This document shows positions 24,534-34,206 of a stretch of DNA of 64,000 nucleotides, piece after piece (position 1 is the stretch's first letter; each line of letters opens with the position of its first letter). Made by a program: the position numbers and the translations under genes. The notes under the pieces were generated by a model that saw only the letters and a list, made by a program, of their open reading frames with translations, had not been told where the DNA came from and ran no database searches. The DNA comes from Asticcacaulis solisilvae (GTDB lineage Bacteria > Pseudomonadota > Alphaproteobacteria > Caulobacterales > Caulobacteraceae). The stretch is taken from contig NZ_JAGGMI010000004.1 of NCBI RefSeq assembly GCF_017875235.1, positions 124,001 to 188,000 of the forward strand, read 5' to 3'.

Positions 24534-27203
24534 TTAGAACTGGGTCGACAGGCTGAGCGAAACGCTCTGGCCCAGCTTGTAGTTGTTGATCGTAACGTGA
24601 CCATTGCGATCCTGATACTCGTTGTAGTCGGTGTCGAGCAGGTTGCGCACTTCAAGACCGAAGGTCAGCTCACGGCCAAGCGCCGTCAGGCCCTTGCGGT
24701 AGGTGAAGTCGAGCAGGGCGCCCGGCTCCTGGATGTAGTCGGGATAGCCCGGCTTGCCGCGCGCCGACGAACGCTCCGACACGTAGGTCAGAAGCAGGGT
24801 CGCCTGCGACTTGGCTTCGCTGTCGTTCCAACCGAACTGCAGGTTGGCGACATGCTCGGACTGACCCTGGAGGCGGGTGCCATCGATGATGTAGTTCTTG
24901 GCCGGCGTCGGCGTACCCGCATTTGCCGCCGTGTAGACGACATCGCCGTCCTCGACCTTAACCTGAGACGTCGTGTAGGTGTAGTTGGCGGAAAGCAACC
25001 AGCGCTTGCTTGCGAACCAGGCGCCTTCCATCGGGCTCTCGAACTGACCCTTATAGTCGAATTCGATACCGGACAGGACGGCCTTCGGCGCGTTCAGGTA
25101 GGTCTGTTGGCCTTCGCCCGAACCGGTGTCCAGGATGACGGCTTCAACCGGGTTCTTCAGGTCCTTGTGGAAGGCGCCGACAGTGAAGTATTCGCCAGCG
25201 TCATAGTACCATTCCCAGCGGGCATCGAGGTTGGTGATTTCGGTGTCGCGCAGATAGGGGTTACCCGAGAACAGGCGGTCCTGTTCCGGATCGAGATAGA
25301 CCTGCGGCGCCAGTTCGCGGAACTGCGGACGGCCAATCGTCTTGGAAGCACCAAAGCGGGCCTGCATGTTCTCGTAGAAGTTCCACGTCACTGTCGCCGA
25401 AGGCAGGGTGTAGTCGTTCTCGATCGGCGCGATCGCCGCAGGCACCGGATCCGCCGTGAACAGGTTGACGACCTTGATCGTCTGTTCACCTTGTTCGAAA
25501 CGCAGGCCACCCGCCAGACGGACCAGCGGCACGATTTCGACATCGCCCTTGATATAAGCCGCCTTGACGTCCAGCGTACCTTCGTAAGCAGCCGCGCCGT
25601 CGCCGCCCGTCACTTCAGTCAGCACGAAGCGGTCCGGGCTGATGTTGAAGTCCGACAGCAGGAAGTCAACGCGCGTGTAGGCGGCGCCATTCGGCAGCGG
25701 ATTGGCCGGGATATAGCTGAACTGACGCGTTTCGGACGTACGTTCATTGTTCAGTACATCGAAACCGCCGACGATCTTGCCATCACGGCCTTCGCTCAGT
25801 TCGAAGTCATAGGTCAGGCTGGCGCCGCCGCTGGTGACCGTATCGTCCAATTCACTGAAGTCGGTGCGGTTCCGGACGCGCTGGCCGTCATGATAATACT
25901 CGCCGGCGCCGTCCTTGGCGTAGGTAATGGACTTTTCGTACGGCACATCACGCGTCGTATTGGCATAGCTGGCGCGCCAGTTGATCGTCCATTCCGGAGC
26001 AACCTTGTGGTCACCGGTCAGTTGCGACGTGAACAGCTGGCGCTCGTACCAGCCGGTCTGGTCACGGCGGCGCTCTTCGCCGTTGGCAGCGTCGTAACCT
26101 TCGCGGACCTGGGTGCGCTTGGTCGTGTTGCGGATATACAGGTTGGTCCACTGCACGTCGTGGTGATCGGTGCGGTAGCCCAGGCCGAACAGGCCGTTCA
26201 GCGAGACATTGTTTTCCGATGTTTCGTAGGTGTAGTCGTCATAGACCAGCAGTTCGTCGCTGGCGGCGCCACCGACAACCGCTGTCTGCTGGATACCGTT
26301 GCGGACACGCCAGCTGTTCGAGAAGTCAAGCAGGCCGATAACACCAAGCTGACCGGTGCCGACGTCGAAACGCTTGCCGCCAACCAGGTTGAAGCTGAAG
26401 TTCGCCGGCAGGTCCTCGGTTTCCTGAACGAGATTGAGCGGTGCGTTGACCAGGCTGTGGCCCATCAGCATCAGCTGGATCGGCGTGAAGTTCGCGGGAG
26501 AGATGCGCTTGCCGGTCGCAAACGCCGTCTTCAGCTCATCCGGAACGTCACGCGTGCCGTCGTCGAAGCCGAGGCTGTCCGTGTCCGAACCGTAGTGCGT
26601 AAACGCGTGGCCGAAGGTGGTTTCGGAATTGCCGCTGACGCTGGCGCTCAGCGACAGGAAGGGCTCGGCCGGAACCGTGATGGTTTTCAGATCGACGACA
26701 CCGCCGCCGAATTCACCCCAGTATTCCGCCGAGTGGGTCTTCTGGACCGAGACGCGGCTGAGGATGCTGGCCGGGAAGAGGTCGAGCGGAACGACGCGCT
26801 GCAGCGGTTCCGGCGAGGGCAGCGGCGAGCCGTTGAGCAGGGCCGACGAGTAGCGTTCGCCCAGGCCGCGGACGTAGACGAAACGGCCTTCGACGAGGCT
26901 GAGGCCGGTGACGCGTGTCAGCGCCAGGGCCGCGCTGTCGTCACCCGTGCGCTTCAGGTCTTCGTTGGTCAGGATGGCCGTCACTTCGGCCGTGCGCCGC
27001 ATGGTGTTCGGAACGTTGCGGCCGCGGACGATGACGTCACCCTGCTGGGTGACCGATTCGGCTGCGGGCGTTGCGTCCGCTTCGGACGGCGTGGTGGTCG
27101 CGGCTTCCGCAGGCGGCGCCGCGTCCTGCGCGAAGGCGGCAGGAGCGATCAGCGCAGTCGTCGCCAGCAGCAGCGCGCCGAAAGACTTGGATTTGATTTT
27201 CAT
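24534..27203 (-). CDS. TonB-dependent outer-membrane receptor, Pst-linked
   Basis: The 889-residue protein has a signal peptide ending AAFAQ, a plug domain (VIVRGRNVPNTMRR, VRGLGERYSSALLNG, ILSRVSVQKTHSAEY) and a beta-barrel ending in the aromatic signature SLSLSTQF. Such receptors import large or scarce ligands with energy from TonB. It follows the beta-helix lipoprotein gene by 59 bases on the same strand, with a hairpin between, and the pstSCAB operon lies just upstream. This neighbourhood suggests uptake of phosphate or a phosphorylated compound, but no ligand can be read from the sequence. Confidence 0.93.
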   Translation of the reverse strand: MKIKSKSFGALLLATTALIAPAAFAQDAAPPAEAATTTPSEADATPAAESVTQQGDVIVRGRNVPNTMRRTAEVTAILTNEDLKRTGDDSAALALTRVTGLSLVEGRFVYVRGLGERYSSALLNGSPLPSPEPLQRVVPLDLFPASILSRVSVQKTHSAEYWGEFGGGVVDLKTITVPAEPFLSLSASVSGNSETTFGHAFTHYGSDTDSLGFDDGTRDVPDELKTAFATGKRISPANFTPIQLMLMGHSLVNAPLNLVQETEDLPANFSFNLVGGKRFDVGTGQLGVIGLLDFSNSWRVRNGIQQTAVVGGAASDELLVYDDYTYETSENNVSLNGLFGLGYRTDHHDVQWTNLYIRNTTKRTQVREGYDAANGEERRRDQTGWYERQLFTSQLTGDHKVAPEWTINWRASYANTTRDVPYEKSITYAKDGAGEYYHDGQRVRNRTDFSELDDTVTSGGASLTYDFELSEGRDGKIVGGFDVLNNERTSETRQFSYIPANPLPNGAAYTRVDFLLSDFNISPDRFVLTEVTGGDGAAAYEGTLDVKAAYIKGDVEIVPLVRLAGGLRFEQGEQTIKVVNLFTADPVPAAIAPIENDYTLPSATVTWNFYENMQARFGASKTIGRPQFRELAPQVYLDPEQDRLFSGNPYLRDTEITNLDARWEWYYDAGEYFTVGAFHKDLKNPVEAVILDTGSGEGQQTYLNAPKAVLSGIEFDYKGQFESPMEGAWFASKRWLLSANYTYTTSQVKVEDGDVVYTAANAGTPTPAKNYIIDGTRLQGQSEHVANLQFGWNDSEAKSQATLLLTYVSERSSARGKPGYPDYIQEPGALLDFTYRKGLTALGRELTFGLEVRNLLDTDYNEYQDRNGHVTINNYKLGQSVSLSLSTQF

Positions 27204-27228
27204 GGTTCAGACCTCGGCAAAAGGGAAA

Positions 27229-27256
27229 ACGGGCGCCGGTCGTTTCCGGCGCCCGT
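27229..27256 (-). terminator. Hairpin between lipoprotein and TonB receptor genes
   Basis: Arms acgggcgccgg (27229-27239) and ccggcgcccgt (27246-27256) form a perfect 11-bp stem with TTTTCCCTTTT after it on the minus strand. Since both flanking genes run in that direction, it may be a partial terminator that lowers receptor expression relative to the lipoprotein. Confidence 0.65.
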
Positions 27257-27262
27257 GCTGGC

Positions 27263-28729
27263 TTAGCGGCAGGAGACGCCGTTGAGGCTGCACGACCAGC
27301 CCGACCACCAGGTGTCAGCCGAGTCCTTGACCGCGCCGATGTAGTTGACGTTGGTGAAGTTGGCATTGACCGTGGTCGCGTTGGTCGCGACAACACCGGC
27401 TTCGTTGGTGCCGTTGACGAAGTCCGCCAGGCTGGTGGTGCCCGCCGAAGTGTTGTTCGAACCGGCGGTGAACAGGGTCTGAGCCCAGGTGTTGCCGCTC
27501 ACGGTCGCGAACGGGGTGGTAAAACCGGACATGAACACCGACTGGAAGCCCGGGGCCGCCGTGTTGGTCGCGGCGTCGGCGACGCGAATGCCCGTGGTCG
27601 TCGTGGAGCTGGTGTTGTGGATGACCGAGTTGATCAGGGTCAGGTCGGTGCCGGTATTCAGTTCCAGGCCGTTCGAGGCGACGCTCGAGCGACGGATCAG
27701 GGTCGCGTTCGAGATCACCGGATGCGAGCAGAAGGCAGAGTTACCAGCGCAGGACATTTCGAACAGACGGTCACCACCGGTTTCACGCTGCTTTACGATC
27801 AGGAACTGGATCGTACCGCGGTAGCCGTTGTCGGTATCCAGGCTGTCGTCGTCGTTGCCTGTCAGGATGATGCGCTTCAGATTGACCGTGCCACCGAACA
27901 TTTCCATGCCGTCGTCCGACGAGTTGTGGACCTGGACGTATTCGACCGTGGTGCCCGAACCGACGCCAGCGAAGGTGATGCCGTTCAGTTCCTTGGCCGG
28001 CAGGACTTCGAAGCCCGAGTGCTGGACGCGGACATACTTCAGGATGCCCGAATTGTCGTTCGCCGTATTGCCGCCGTAGAAGGCGTTGGTGCCTTCGACC
28101 TGACCTTCCGAGCAGGCGACGTTCGGCGGCGTGACGCCAGCCGGGCAGACATTGGTCGGCGCGCGGCCGGCGATGACCAGACCGCCCCATTGGCCGATCG
28201 AGTTGTCGTTGGTGGTGCCTTCGATATCGGCTTTCGAGGTAAAGATGATCGGGTCGGTGGCGCTGCCGGTCGCGAAGATTTGCGAACCGCGGCTGACGAT
28301 CAGGTAGTCGAGACCGGCCGAGCCGAACAGTTTGACGCCCGGGGCGATGTTCAGGACGCCCTTGGCGCCGGCCAGCGGGGCCGACGGGTTGGCACCGAGA
28401 TCGTCACCAACCTGGACGCGGCCGTTGATCGAATAGACAACGCCCGGAACCTTGTCGAGCGACAGCGTGCCGGTGATCAGATTCGGCAGCTGGCAGTTAC
28501 GCAGGCCGGCAACCAGACCGCCGTTCAGCGTGCCGGTCGGGCAGGTATCGGGAGCGCTCGAAGACGAAGACGAAGAGGACGAAGAGGAACCGCCCGGACC
28601 GCCGATGATGACGCCTTCACCCGGCGAGGCAACATTGTCCGCGCCACCGCACGAGGCCAGAACAGCCGCCATGGCAGCCACAGCGCCGACTCCCATCAGG
28701 GCCACGCGCAGTTTCTTCGATTTGATCAT
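27263..28729 (-). CDS. Surface lipoprotein with beta-helix-like domain
   Basis: The product (about 488 aa) has a signal with lipobox ending LASC, then a Gly-rich linker and a run of eleven Ser. The remaining 400 residues repeat short beta-strand/turn units rich in Asn, Gly and Thr (NGITFAGVGSGTTVEYVQVHN, split here, SSDDGMEMFGGTVNLKR), as in right-handed beta-helix proteins. Several Cys are near the ends. ATG 28729 is preferred because GGAG lies eight bases upstream; ATG 28735 is too close. It is co-directional with the TonB receptor downstream and is likely its surface partner. It has no recognisable enzyme residues. Confidence 0.8.
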   Translation of the reverse strand: MIKSKKLRVALMGVGAVAAMAAVLASCGGADNVASPGEGVIIGGPGGSSSSSSSSSSSAPDTCPTGTLNGGLVAGLRNCQLPNLITGTLSLDKVPGVVYSINGRVQVGDDLGANPSAPLAGAKGVLNIAPGVKLFGSAGLDYLIVSRGSQIFATGSATDPIIFTSKADIEGTTNDNSIGQWGGLVIAGRAPTNVCPAGVTPPNVACSEGQVEGTNAFYGGNTANDNSGILKYVRVQHSGFEVLPAKELNGITFAGVGSGTTVEYVQVHNSSDDGMEMFGGTVNLKRIILTGNDDDSLDTDNGYRGTIQFLIVKQRETGGDRLFEMSCAGNSAFCSHPVISNATLIRRSSVASNGLELNTGTDLTLINSVIHNTSSTTTTGIRVADAATNTAAPGFQSVFMSGFTTPFATVSGNTWAQTLFTAGSNNTSAGTTSLADFVNGTNEAGVVATNATTVNANFTNVNYIGAVKDSADTWWSGWSCSLNGVSCR

Positions 28730-28830
28730 GTCCATATCTCCAACAATTCCGTGCAGGCGTCGAAGAGCGAATGGAACGCCCCCTCTCTCATTACGGCCTG
28801 ACACTGTTGGAAGAGCCTATTAGGCACGGC

Positions 28831-28859
28831 GTGTGACAAAACAGCCAAACTTGTGTGAC
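28831..28859 (-). promoter_or_regulatory. Pho-box-like direct repeats upstream of the lipoprotein/TonB genes
   Basis: On the minus strand GTCACAC occurs twice, 22 bases apart (plus-strand GTGTGAC at 28831-28837 and 28853-28859). Two 11-base turns is the spacing of PhoB half-sites, and TGTCA is the half-site core. A TAATAG sequence downstream could be a -10 element. The lipoprotein start is about 100 bases away. Confidence 0.4.
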
Positions 28860-28936
28860 GGTTTTGTGTAATGCAATCGCTCACTGGAGACGTGTGTCTA
28901 TTCAGTCACGCAAAAACAAAGGGCAGCATAAAAATA

Positions 28937-28958
28937 CTCGCCCCACAGGTGAGGCGAG
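28937..28958 (-). terminator. Terminator of the pst operon
   Basis: The ctcgcc/ggcgag stem (28937-28942, 28953-28958) is followed on the minus strand by ATTTTTAT, about 40 bases after the pstB stop. This separates pst transcription from the lipoprotein/TonB genes. Confidence 0.7.
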
Positions 28959-28997
28959 CACAAAGTATAACAAAAAATATATCTGTAACGCGGAAGA

Positions 28998-29810
<813 letters not shown>

Positions 29811-29837
29811 AACGGCCCTTCGGTCCGGATAAATGAA

Positions 29838-30689
29838 TTACTTGGTTTGTTCGCGCGCCATCCAGCGCCCGATAATGTTGACGGCCAGGACCGCGGCAGC
29901 GACCAGAAGCGCCCCGGCCCAGGCCAGCTTGTTCCAGCTTTCGTAAGGGCTGAGCGCGAAGTTGTACATGACCACCGGCACGCTGCCCATGAAGTGACCC
30001 ATGTTAAAGTCGAGGTAATTGTTGTTCAGCGACGTGAACAGCAGTGGCGCCGTTTCCCCCGAGATCCGCGAGAAGCCGAGCAGGCCGCCAGTCAGCAGGC
30101 CGGCACCGGCTGCCTTCCAGATGATGCGGCGGATGGTGATGAACTGGGAACCGCCGAGCGCCATCCCGGCTTCACGCAGGGCGTTCGGCTGGAGGTTCAG
30201 GATGTCCTCGGTCGTGCGGGTCACAATCGGCGTCGCCAGAATGGCCAGCGCCACGGCGCCCGCCCAGCCGGAGTAGGTGCCGAGTGACAGCGGCCCCGGG
30301 AAGACCAGTATCTGGTAGACGAACAGGCCGACCAGGATCGACGGCGCCGACAGCAGCACGTCGTTGAGGAAGCGAACCGCATGGCCGTAAGGCGTATCGC
30401 CGCCGATTTCAGCAAGCCAGGTGCCGGCCAGGATGCCAACGCCGAGCGCGATAAGCATCCCGACGCCGCACATCATGATCGAGCCGACAATGGCGTTACG
30501 CAGGCCACCGGCCGAATCCGGTCCCGGCGTGTCCTGGGTAAAAACGGCCAGGTTAAGGCCGCCGATGCCTTGCTTCAGCAGCGAATAAAGAATCAGGCCC
30601 AGGGCGAACAGGGCGATCAGGGTGGCCATGCCACAGACAACGACAAAGACTTGCGAGGCGATCTGGCGGCGGGCGGCGCGGGCGGACAT
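29838..30689 (-). CDS. pstA: Phosphate ABC transporter permease
   Basis: The 283-residue inner-membrane protein has six predicted helices and the permease EAA-like loop ILNLQPNALREAGMALGGSQFITIRRI (split here), where it contacts PstB. SAPSILVGLFVYQIL and SRISGETAPLLFTSL are typical PstA segments. It is 27 bases upstream of pstB and 11 bases after pstC, consistent with one operon. It forms the channel together with PstC. Confidence 0.96.
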   Translation of the reverse strand: MSARAARRQIASQVFVVVCGMATLIALFALGLILYSLLKQGIGGLNLAVFTQDTPGPDSAGGLRNAIVGSIMMCGVGMLIALGVGILAGTWLAEIGGDTPYGHAVRFLNDVLLSAPSILVGLFVYQILVFPGPLSLGTYSGWAGAVALAILATPIVTRTTEDILNLQPNALREAGMALGGSQFITIRRIIWKAAGAGLLTGGLLGFSRISGETAPLLFTSLNNNYLDFNMGHFMGSVPVVMYNFALSPYESWNKLAWAGALLVAAAVLAVNIIGRWMAREQTK

Positions 30690-30700
30690 GGTGCTGCTCC

Positions 30701-31636
30701 TCAGTAACGCTGCGACGACAGAAGCCAGCGCGCAATCGCCAGCACAGAGAAGGTAATCAGGAACAGCACCAGGCCCAGCGACATCAGCGCGGCCGTGTGC
30801 ATGCCCGTCGCCTCGTTGAACTCGTTGGCGATGGTCGAGGCCAGGGTCGAGGACGAGTCGAACAGCGACTTGGGGAACAGGTGGGTGTTGCCGATGATGA
30901 AGGTGACGGCCATGGTTTCACCCAGCGCGCGGCCGAGGCCCAGCATGATGACGCCGACCATGCCCTTTTGCACGTAGGGGATAATGACCGAGGTGACGAC
31001 TTCAAACGGCGTGGCGCCGACACCGAAGGCGGCTTCGCGAACCTGGGGCGGAATGGAGCGGAACAGTTCGCGGAAAACCGCTGCCATGTAGGGCAGGATC
31101 ATGATGGCCAGGATGACCGACGCCGTGAACAGGTTGGCGCCATTCGGGATGCCATAGAACATCTTGGCCCAGAAACCTTCCGGGTTGCTGTCGAACGTCG
31201 TCATCAGGGGAACCTGAACGTGCTTGGCGAACCACGGCGCGAACACGAACAGGCCCCACATGCCGTAAACGATCGACGGGATGCCGGCCAGCAGTTCGAC
31301 GGCGATGGCGATCGGCTGGGCCAGGGCACGCGGCGCGAATTGGGTAATGAAGACGGCGATGCCGATGGCGATCGGCAGGGCCATGGCGAGCGCTAGAAAG
31401 GCCGAGACGATGGTGCCGACAATGGGGCCGGCCGCGCCATAGACGTCCGTCACCGGGTTCCAGTCAACCGAGGTGAAGAATCCAAAGCCGAACTTGGACA
31501 GGGCCGGCCAGCCACCAACCACCAGCGACATCACAATGCCGCCCAAGGTCACGAGAAGCAGGGTTGCAGCCGAGAAGGCGACATAGCGGAAGATCGGATC
31601 GAAAGGATCGGTCTTGTGAGTCGGCGCAGGAGTCAT
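30701..31636 (-). CDS. pstC: Phosphate ABC transporter permease
   Basis: The 311-residue inner-membrane protein has six helices and PstC hallmarks: FFTSVDWNPVTDVYGAAGPIVGT, PSIVYGMWGLFVFAP, the EAA loop VREAAFGVGATPFEVVTSVIIP (split in reading) and GLGRALGETMAVTFIIGN. ATG 31636 (MTPAPTHKTDPFDP) is preferred to the longer frame starting 31681. It lies 137 bases after pstS, where no clear terminator is seen, so the operon is probably continuous. Confidence 0.95.
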   Translation of the reverse strand: MTPAPTHKTDPFDPIFRYVAFSAATLLLVTLGGIVMSLVVGGWPALSKFGFGFFTSVDWNPVTDVYGAAGPIVGTIVSAFLALAMALPIAIGIAVFITQFAPRALAQPIAIAVELLAGIPSIVYGMWGLFVFAPWFAKHVQVPLMTTFDSNPEGFWAKMFYGIPNGANLFTASVILAIMILPYMAAVFRELFRSIPPQVREAAFGVGATPFEVVTSVIIPYVQKGMVGVIMLGLGRALGETMAVTFIIGNTHLFPKSLFDSSSTLASTIANEFNEATGMHTAALMSLGLVLFLITFSVLAIARWLLSSQRY

Positions 31637-31773
31637 ACAGGTCTCGGGCAGCTCTCGGATACGGAACACAGCCTCTAGCATGAGGCATGAATTGTGACAG
31701 GCGTTTTACACGATTCGGGCGAGGCTTACCGCCCCGCCCATCTGTGTTATTCAAATCACGGTTTTGGGTATCA

Positions 31774-32865
31774 TTACTGCGCGGCGGGCGCCGTATAGAC
31801 CGGCTTGCCGCCCGAAGTGATGGTTTCCGCCCACTGCTGGCGAACCATCGCTTTCACCGAGGCCGGCAGCGGCACGTAGTAGAGTTCCGAGGCATTGGCG
31901 TCACCCGAGGCAAAGCCGTAGTCGAAGAACTTCAGAACGGCCGAAGCCTTTTCAGCATTGGGCTGATCCTTATAGACCAGGATGAAGGTCGCGCCGGTAA
32001 TCGGCCACGCGTTGGCGCCCGGCTGGTCGAGGACCAGCAGGTAGTTGCCCGGCGCGTTCTTCCAGTCGGCGCCTTCGGTGGCGGCGGCAAACGAAGCGGC
32101 TTCGGGCTTCGGCCAGCCACCGTCCTTAGCCTGGACCAGGACCGAAGCGACATTGGCCGTCTTCATGGCATAGGCGTATTCGACGTAGCCAATCGCACCA
32201 ACCGTCTGGCGAACGAGGGCAGCCACGCCGTCATTCTTGGCGCCACCAACGCCGGCCGGCCATTGCAGCGAATCGCTGGCGCCAACCTTGGACGACCATT
32301 CGGGGCTCTTCATCGCCAGGTAGGAGGCGAACAGGAAGGTGGTGCCCGAACCGTCCGAACGGTGGACGACGGTGATCGGCAGGCCAGGCAGCTTGACGCC
32401 CGGGTTCAGGGCGGTGATCGCCGGATCGTTCCACTTCTTGATCTTGCCGAGATAGATATCGGCTAGCACGGCGCCGGACAGCTTCAGCTGGCCCGAGGCT
32501 ACCTCCGGCAGGTTGACGATCGGCACGACGCCACCGATGACGGTCGGGAACTGATAGAGGCCTGCTTCGTCCAGCTTGTCCTTGGTGAGCGGCTTATCGG
32601 TCGCGCCAAAATCAACGGTCTTGGCCTGGATCTGCTTGACGCCGCCGCCGGAGCCGATGGCCTGATAGTTCAGGGCGTTGCCGGTCGCCGCCTTGTAGGT
32701 TTCGGCCCACTTGGCGTAAAGCGGCGCCGGGAAGGTCGCGCCCGCACCGGAAATGGCCGCCGCGTCGGCGGCAGGCGCCGCTGCCTTGTTCTTGTCAGCC
32801 GGCGAACAGGCCGCCAGTGCCGTCATCAGAACCGCTGCCAGAGCCACAGAAAGCAACTTCTTCAT
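31774..32865 (-). CDS. pstS: Phosphate-binding protein
   Basis: The periplasmic phosphate receptor of the Pst system. The signal MKKLLSVALAAVLMTALAAC ends in a lipobox-like LAAC, so it may be lipid-anchored. The mature part shows the phosphate-binding blocks GAGATFPAPLYAKW, YQAIGSGGGVKQI, VDFGATDKPL and VHRSDGSGTTFLFASYL. ATG 32865 is favoured: AGGAG is at the correct distance, while the ATG at 32871 directly abuts it. A Pho-box-like site lies about 60-80 bases upstream. Confidence 0.96.
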   Translation of the reverse strand: MKKLLSVALAAVLMTALAACSPADKNKAAAPAADAAAISGAGATFPAPLYAKWAETYKAATGNALNYQAIGSGGGVKQIQAKTVDFGATDKPLTKDKLDEAGLYQFPTVIGGVVPIVNLPEVASGQLKLSGAVLADIYLGKIKKWNDPAITALNPGVKLPGLPITVVHRSDGSGTTFLFASYLAMKSPEWSSKVGASDSLQWPAGVGGAKNDGVAALVRQTVGAIGYVEYAYAMKTANVASVLVQAKDGGWPKPEAASFAAATEGADWKNAPGNYLLVLDQPGANAWPITGATFILVYKDQPNAEKASAVLKFFDYGFASGDANASELYYVPLPASVKAMVRQQWAETITSGGKPVYTAPAAQ

Positions 32866-32927
32866 GTCCATCTCCTAGGGAGGCCGGGCTGACCGGCCGC
32901 ATGTGAGCGAGCCTCTATCCGCTTTTT

Positions 32928-32945
32928 ATGACACTATTGTTACAG
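32928..32945 (-). promoter_or_regulatory. Pho box upstream of pstS
   Basis: On the minus strand the sequence CTGTAACAATAGTGTCAT matches the PhoB site of two 7-base half-sites (CTGTCAT) with a 4-base spacer. A GATAGA at the expected distance could be the -10 element. It is about 63 bases before the pstS start. Confidence 0.7.
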
Positions 32946-33011
32946 TCGCTTCCGCCCGCCGCTACCCGTACCCACGAAACGGTAGCGCCAAACCTGTCCT
33001 TCCCTGTGCGT

Positions 33012-33029
33012 CTGTCATGAAATTGTCAA
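33012..33029 (+). promoter_or_regulatory. Pho-box-like site facing msrB-msrA
   Basis: The plus-strand sequence CTGTCATGAAATTGTCAA gives one perfect and one near-perfect PhoB half-site. A TGATAAG lies 11 bases downstream in -10 position. It faces msrB, whose start is 110 bases away. Confidence 0.5.
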
Positions 33030-33138
33030 GGACGCGTCTTTGATAAGGTTTGCGCACCACATGCAAATAATATTGTCTGCCTGCGTAACCCGACAGATGC
33101 TTTCGGCGTATATTAAAGTCAGAGCACGGAGTCCTCGC

Positions 33139-33597
33139 ATGAATCGCCGGAAGGTCCTGATATCGCTGGGCGCGCTGAGCATGGCCGGCGTCGCGCGCGC
33201 CGAAACCATCAAGCCACTCAACCTGAGTGACGCGGAGTGGAAGAAGCGCCTTCCGCCTGCTGCCTACCAGGTCCTGCGCAAGGAAGCGACGGAGCGCCCC
33301 TACTCGTCGCCGCTGAACACCGAAAAGCGCAAGGGCACCTTCGTATGTCTCGGCTGCGATCTGCCCCTGTTCAGTTCCGATGCCAAGTTCGACAGCGGCA
33401 CCGGCTGGCCCAGCTTTTTCCGCGCCCTGCCTGGCAATCTCAAGACAAAGACCGATTACAAGCTGGTCTATCCGCGCACCGAATATCACTGCGCCCGCTG
33501 CGGCGGCCATCACGGACACCTGTTCAACGACGGGCCGAAGCCGACCGGCCTTCGTTACTGCAACAATGGCGTCGCGCTCAAATTCATTCCGGCATAA
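33139..33597 (+). CDS. msrB: Exported methionine-R-sulfoxide reductase
   Basis: The 152-residue enzyme reduces methionine-R-sulfoxide in proteins. It has an N-terminal signal with twin Arg (MNRRKVLISLGALSMAGVARA), so is exported, possibly by Tat. Two CxxC zinc pairs (CLGC and CARC) and the catalytic Cys141 in RYCNNGVAL are present, as is FDSGTGWPSFF. ATG 33139 has GGAG seven bases before it; longer frames to 33040 are rejected. It is followed after ten bases by msrA, giving an envelope repair pair for both sulfoxide isomers. Confidence 0.93.
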   Translation: MNRRKVLISLGALSMAGVARAETIKPLNLSDAEWKKRLPPAAYQVLRKEATERPYSSPLNTEKRKGTFVCLGCDLPLFSSDAKFDSGTGWPSFFRALPGNLKTKTDYKLVYPRTEYHCARCGGHHGHLFNDGPKPTGLRYCNNGVALKFIPA

Positions 33598-33607
33598 GGG
33601 GTTGGAT

Positions 33608-34204
33608 ATGCTGAAACGCACTTTTCTCGTCGCCGTCGCCGTCGCCGCGCTGGGCCTGGCGGCCCTGGCGCCGGCCGCCCAGGCGGATACGGCCATCTTC
33701 GCCGGCGGCTGCTTCTGGAGCACGCAAAAGGCCTTCGACCAGGTGCCGGGCGTGACATCGACACGCGCCGGCTTCTATGGCGGCACGGTCAAGAACCCGG
33801 ACTATATGCAGGTCGTGCGCGGCGGCACCGGTCATCTGGAGGCCGTCGAGGTCAAGTACGATCCCAAGAAGGTCAGCTATTCGACCCTGCTCGATGCTTA
33901 CTGGAAACACACGGATCCGACTGATCCGAATGGCGTCATCTGTGACAAGGGTCCGGGCTACCGGACGGCGATCTTTACCTTCACCGACGCCCAGTACGAC
34001 ACGGCGACTGCGTCGAAGGCCGGTATCCAGGCTTATCTGAAAAAGACGGTCGTGACCAAGATCGTCAAGGCGTCAACCGTCGCCCTGCCCTTCTATGCGG
34101 CCGAGGACTATCACCAGCATTACTGGCGCACGCACAAATTCGAGTATGACCGCTATCACCTCGGCTGCGGCCGGGCGAAGGCCTTGAAGAGGTTATGGGG
34201 CTAG
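33608..34204 (+). CDS. msrA: Exported methionine-S-sulfoxide reductase
   Basis: The 198-residue enzyme has a Sec signal peptide (MLKRTFLVAVAVAALGLAAL, cleavage after AQA) and the MsrA active site AGGCFWSTQKAF, with catalytic Cys35 and Ser where many members have Cys. Other blocks are TRAGFYGGTVKNPDY, GTGHLEAVEV, YHQHYWRTH and the C-terminal LGCGRAK, whose Cys can act as resolving residue. It lies ten bases after msrB. A frame starting at 33380 is an overlap shadow of msrB and is not its real start. Confidence 0.93.
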   Translation: MLKRTFLVAVAVAALGLAALAPAAQADTAIFAGGCFWSTQKAFDQVPGVTSTRAGFYGGTVKNPDYMQVVRGGTGHLEAVEVKYDPKKVSYSTLLDAYWKHTDPTDPNGVICDKGPGYRTAIFTFTDAQYDTATASKAGIQAYLKKTVVTKIVKASTVALPFYAAEDYHQHYWRTHKFEYDRYHLGCGRAKALKRLWG

Positions 34205-34206
34205 GC

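Noticed and set aside
24597-27266. 889-residue open frame antisense to the Pst-linked TonB receptor gene
   Set aside because: It mirrors the receptor gene almost end to end, has Arg/Val-rich low-similarity sequence and no ribosome site. Long antisense frames are expected opposite GC-rich genes.
27617-28801. 394-residue plus-strand frame opposite the beta-helix lipoprotein
   Set aside because: It has no recognisable domain, while the opposite strand has a lipobox, linker and repeated beta-strand pattern.
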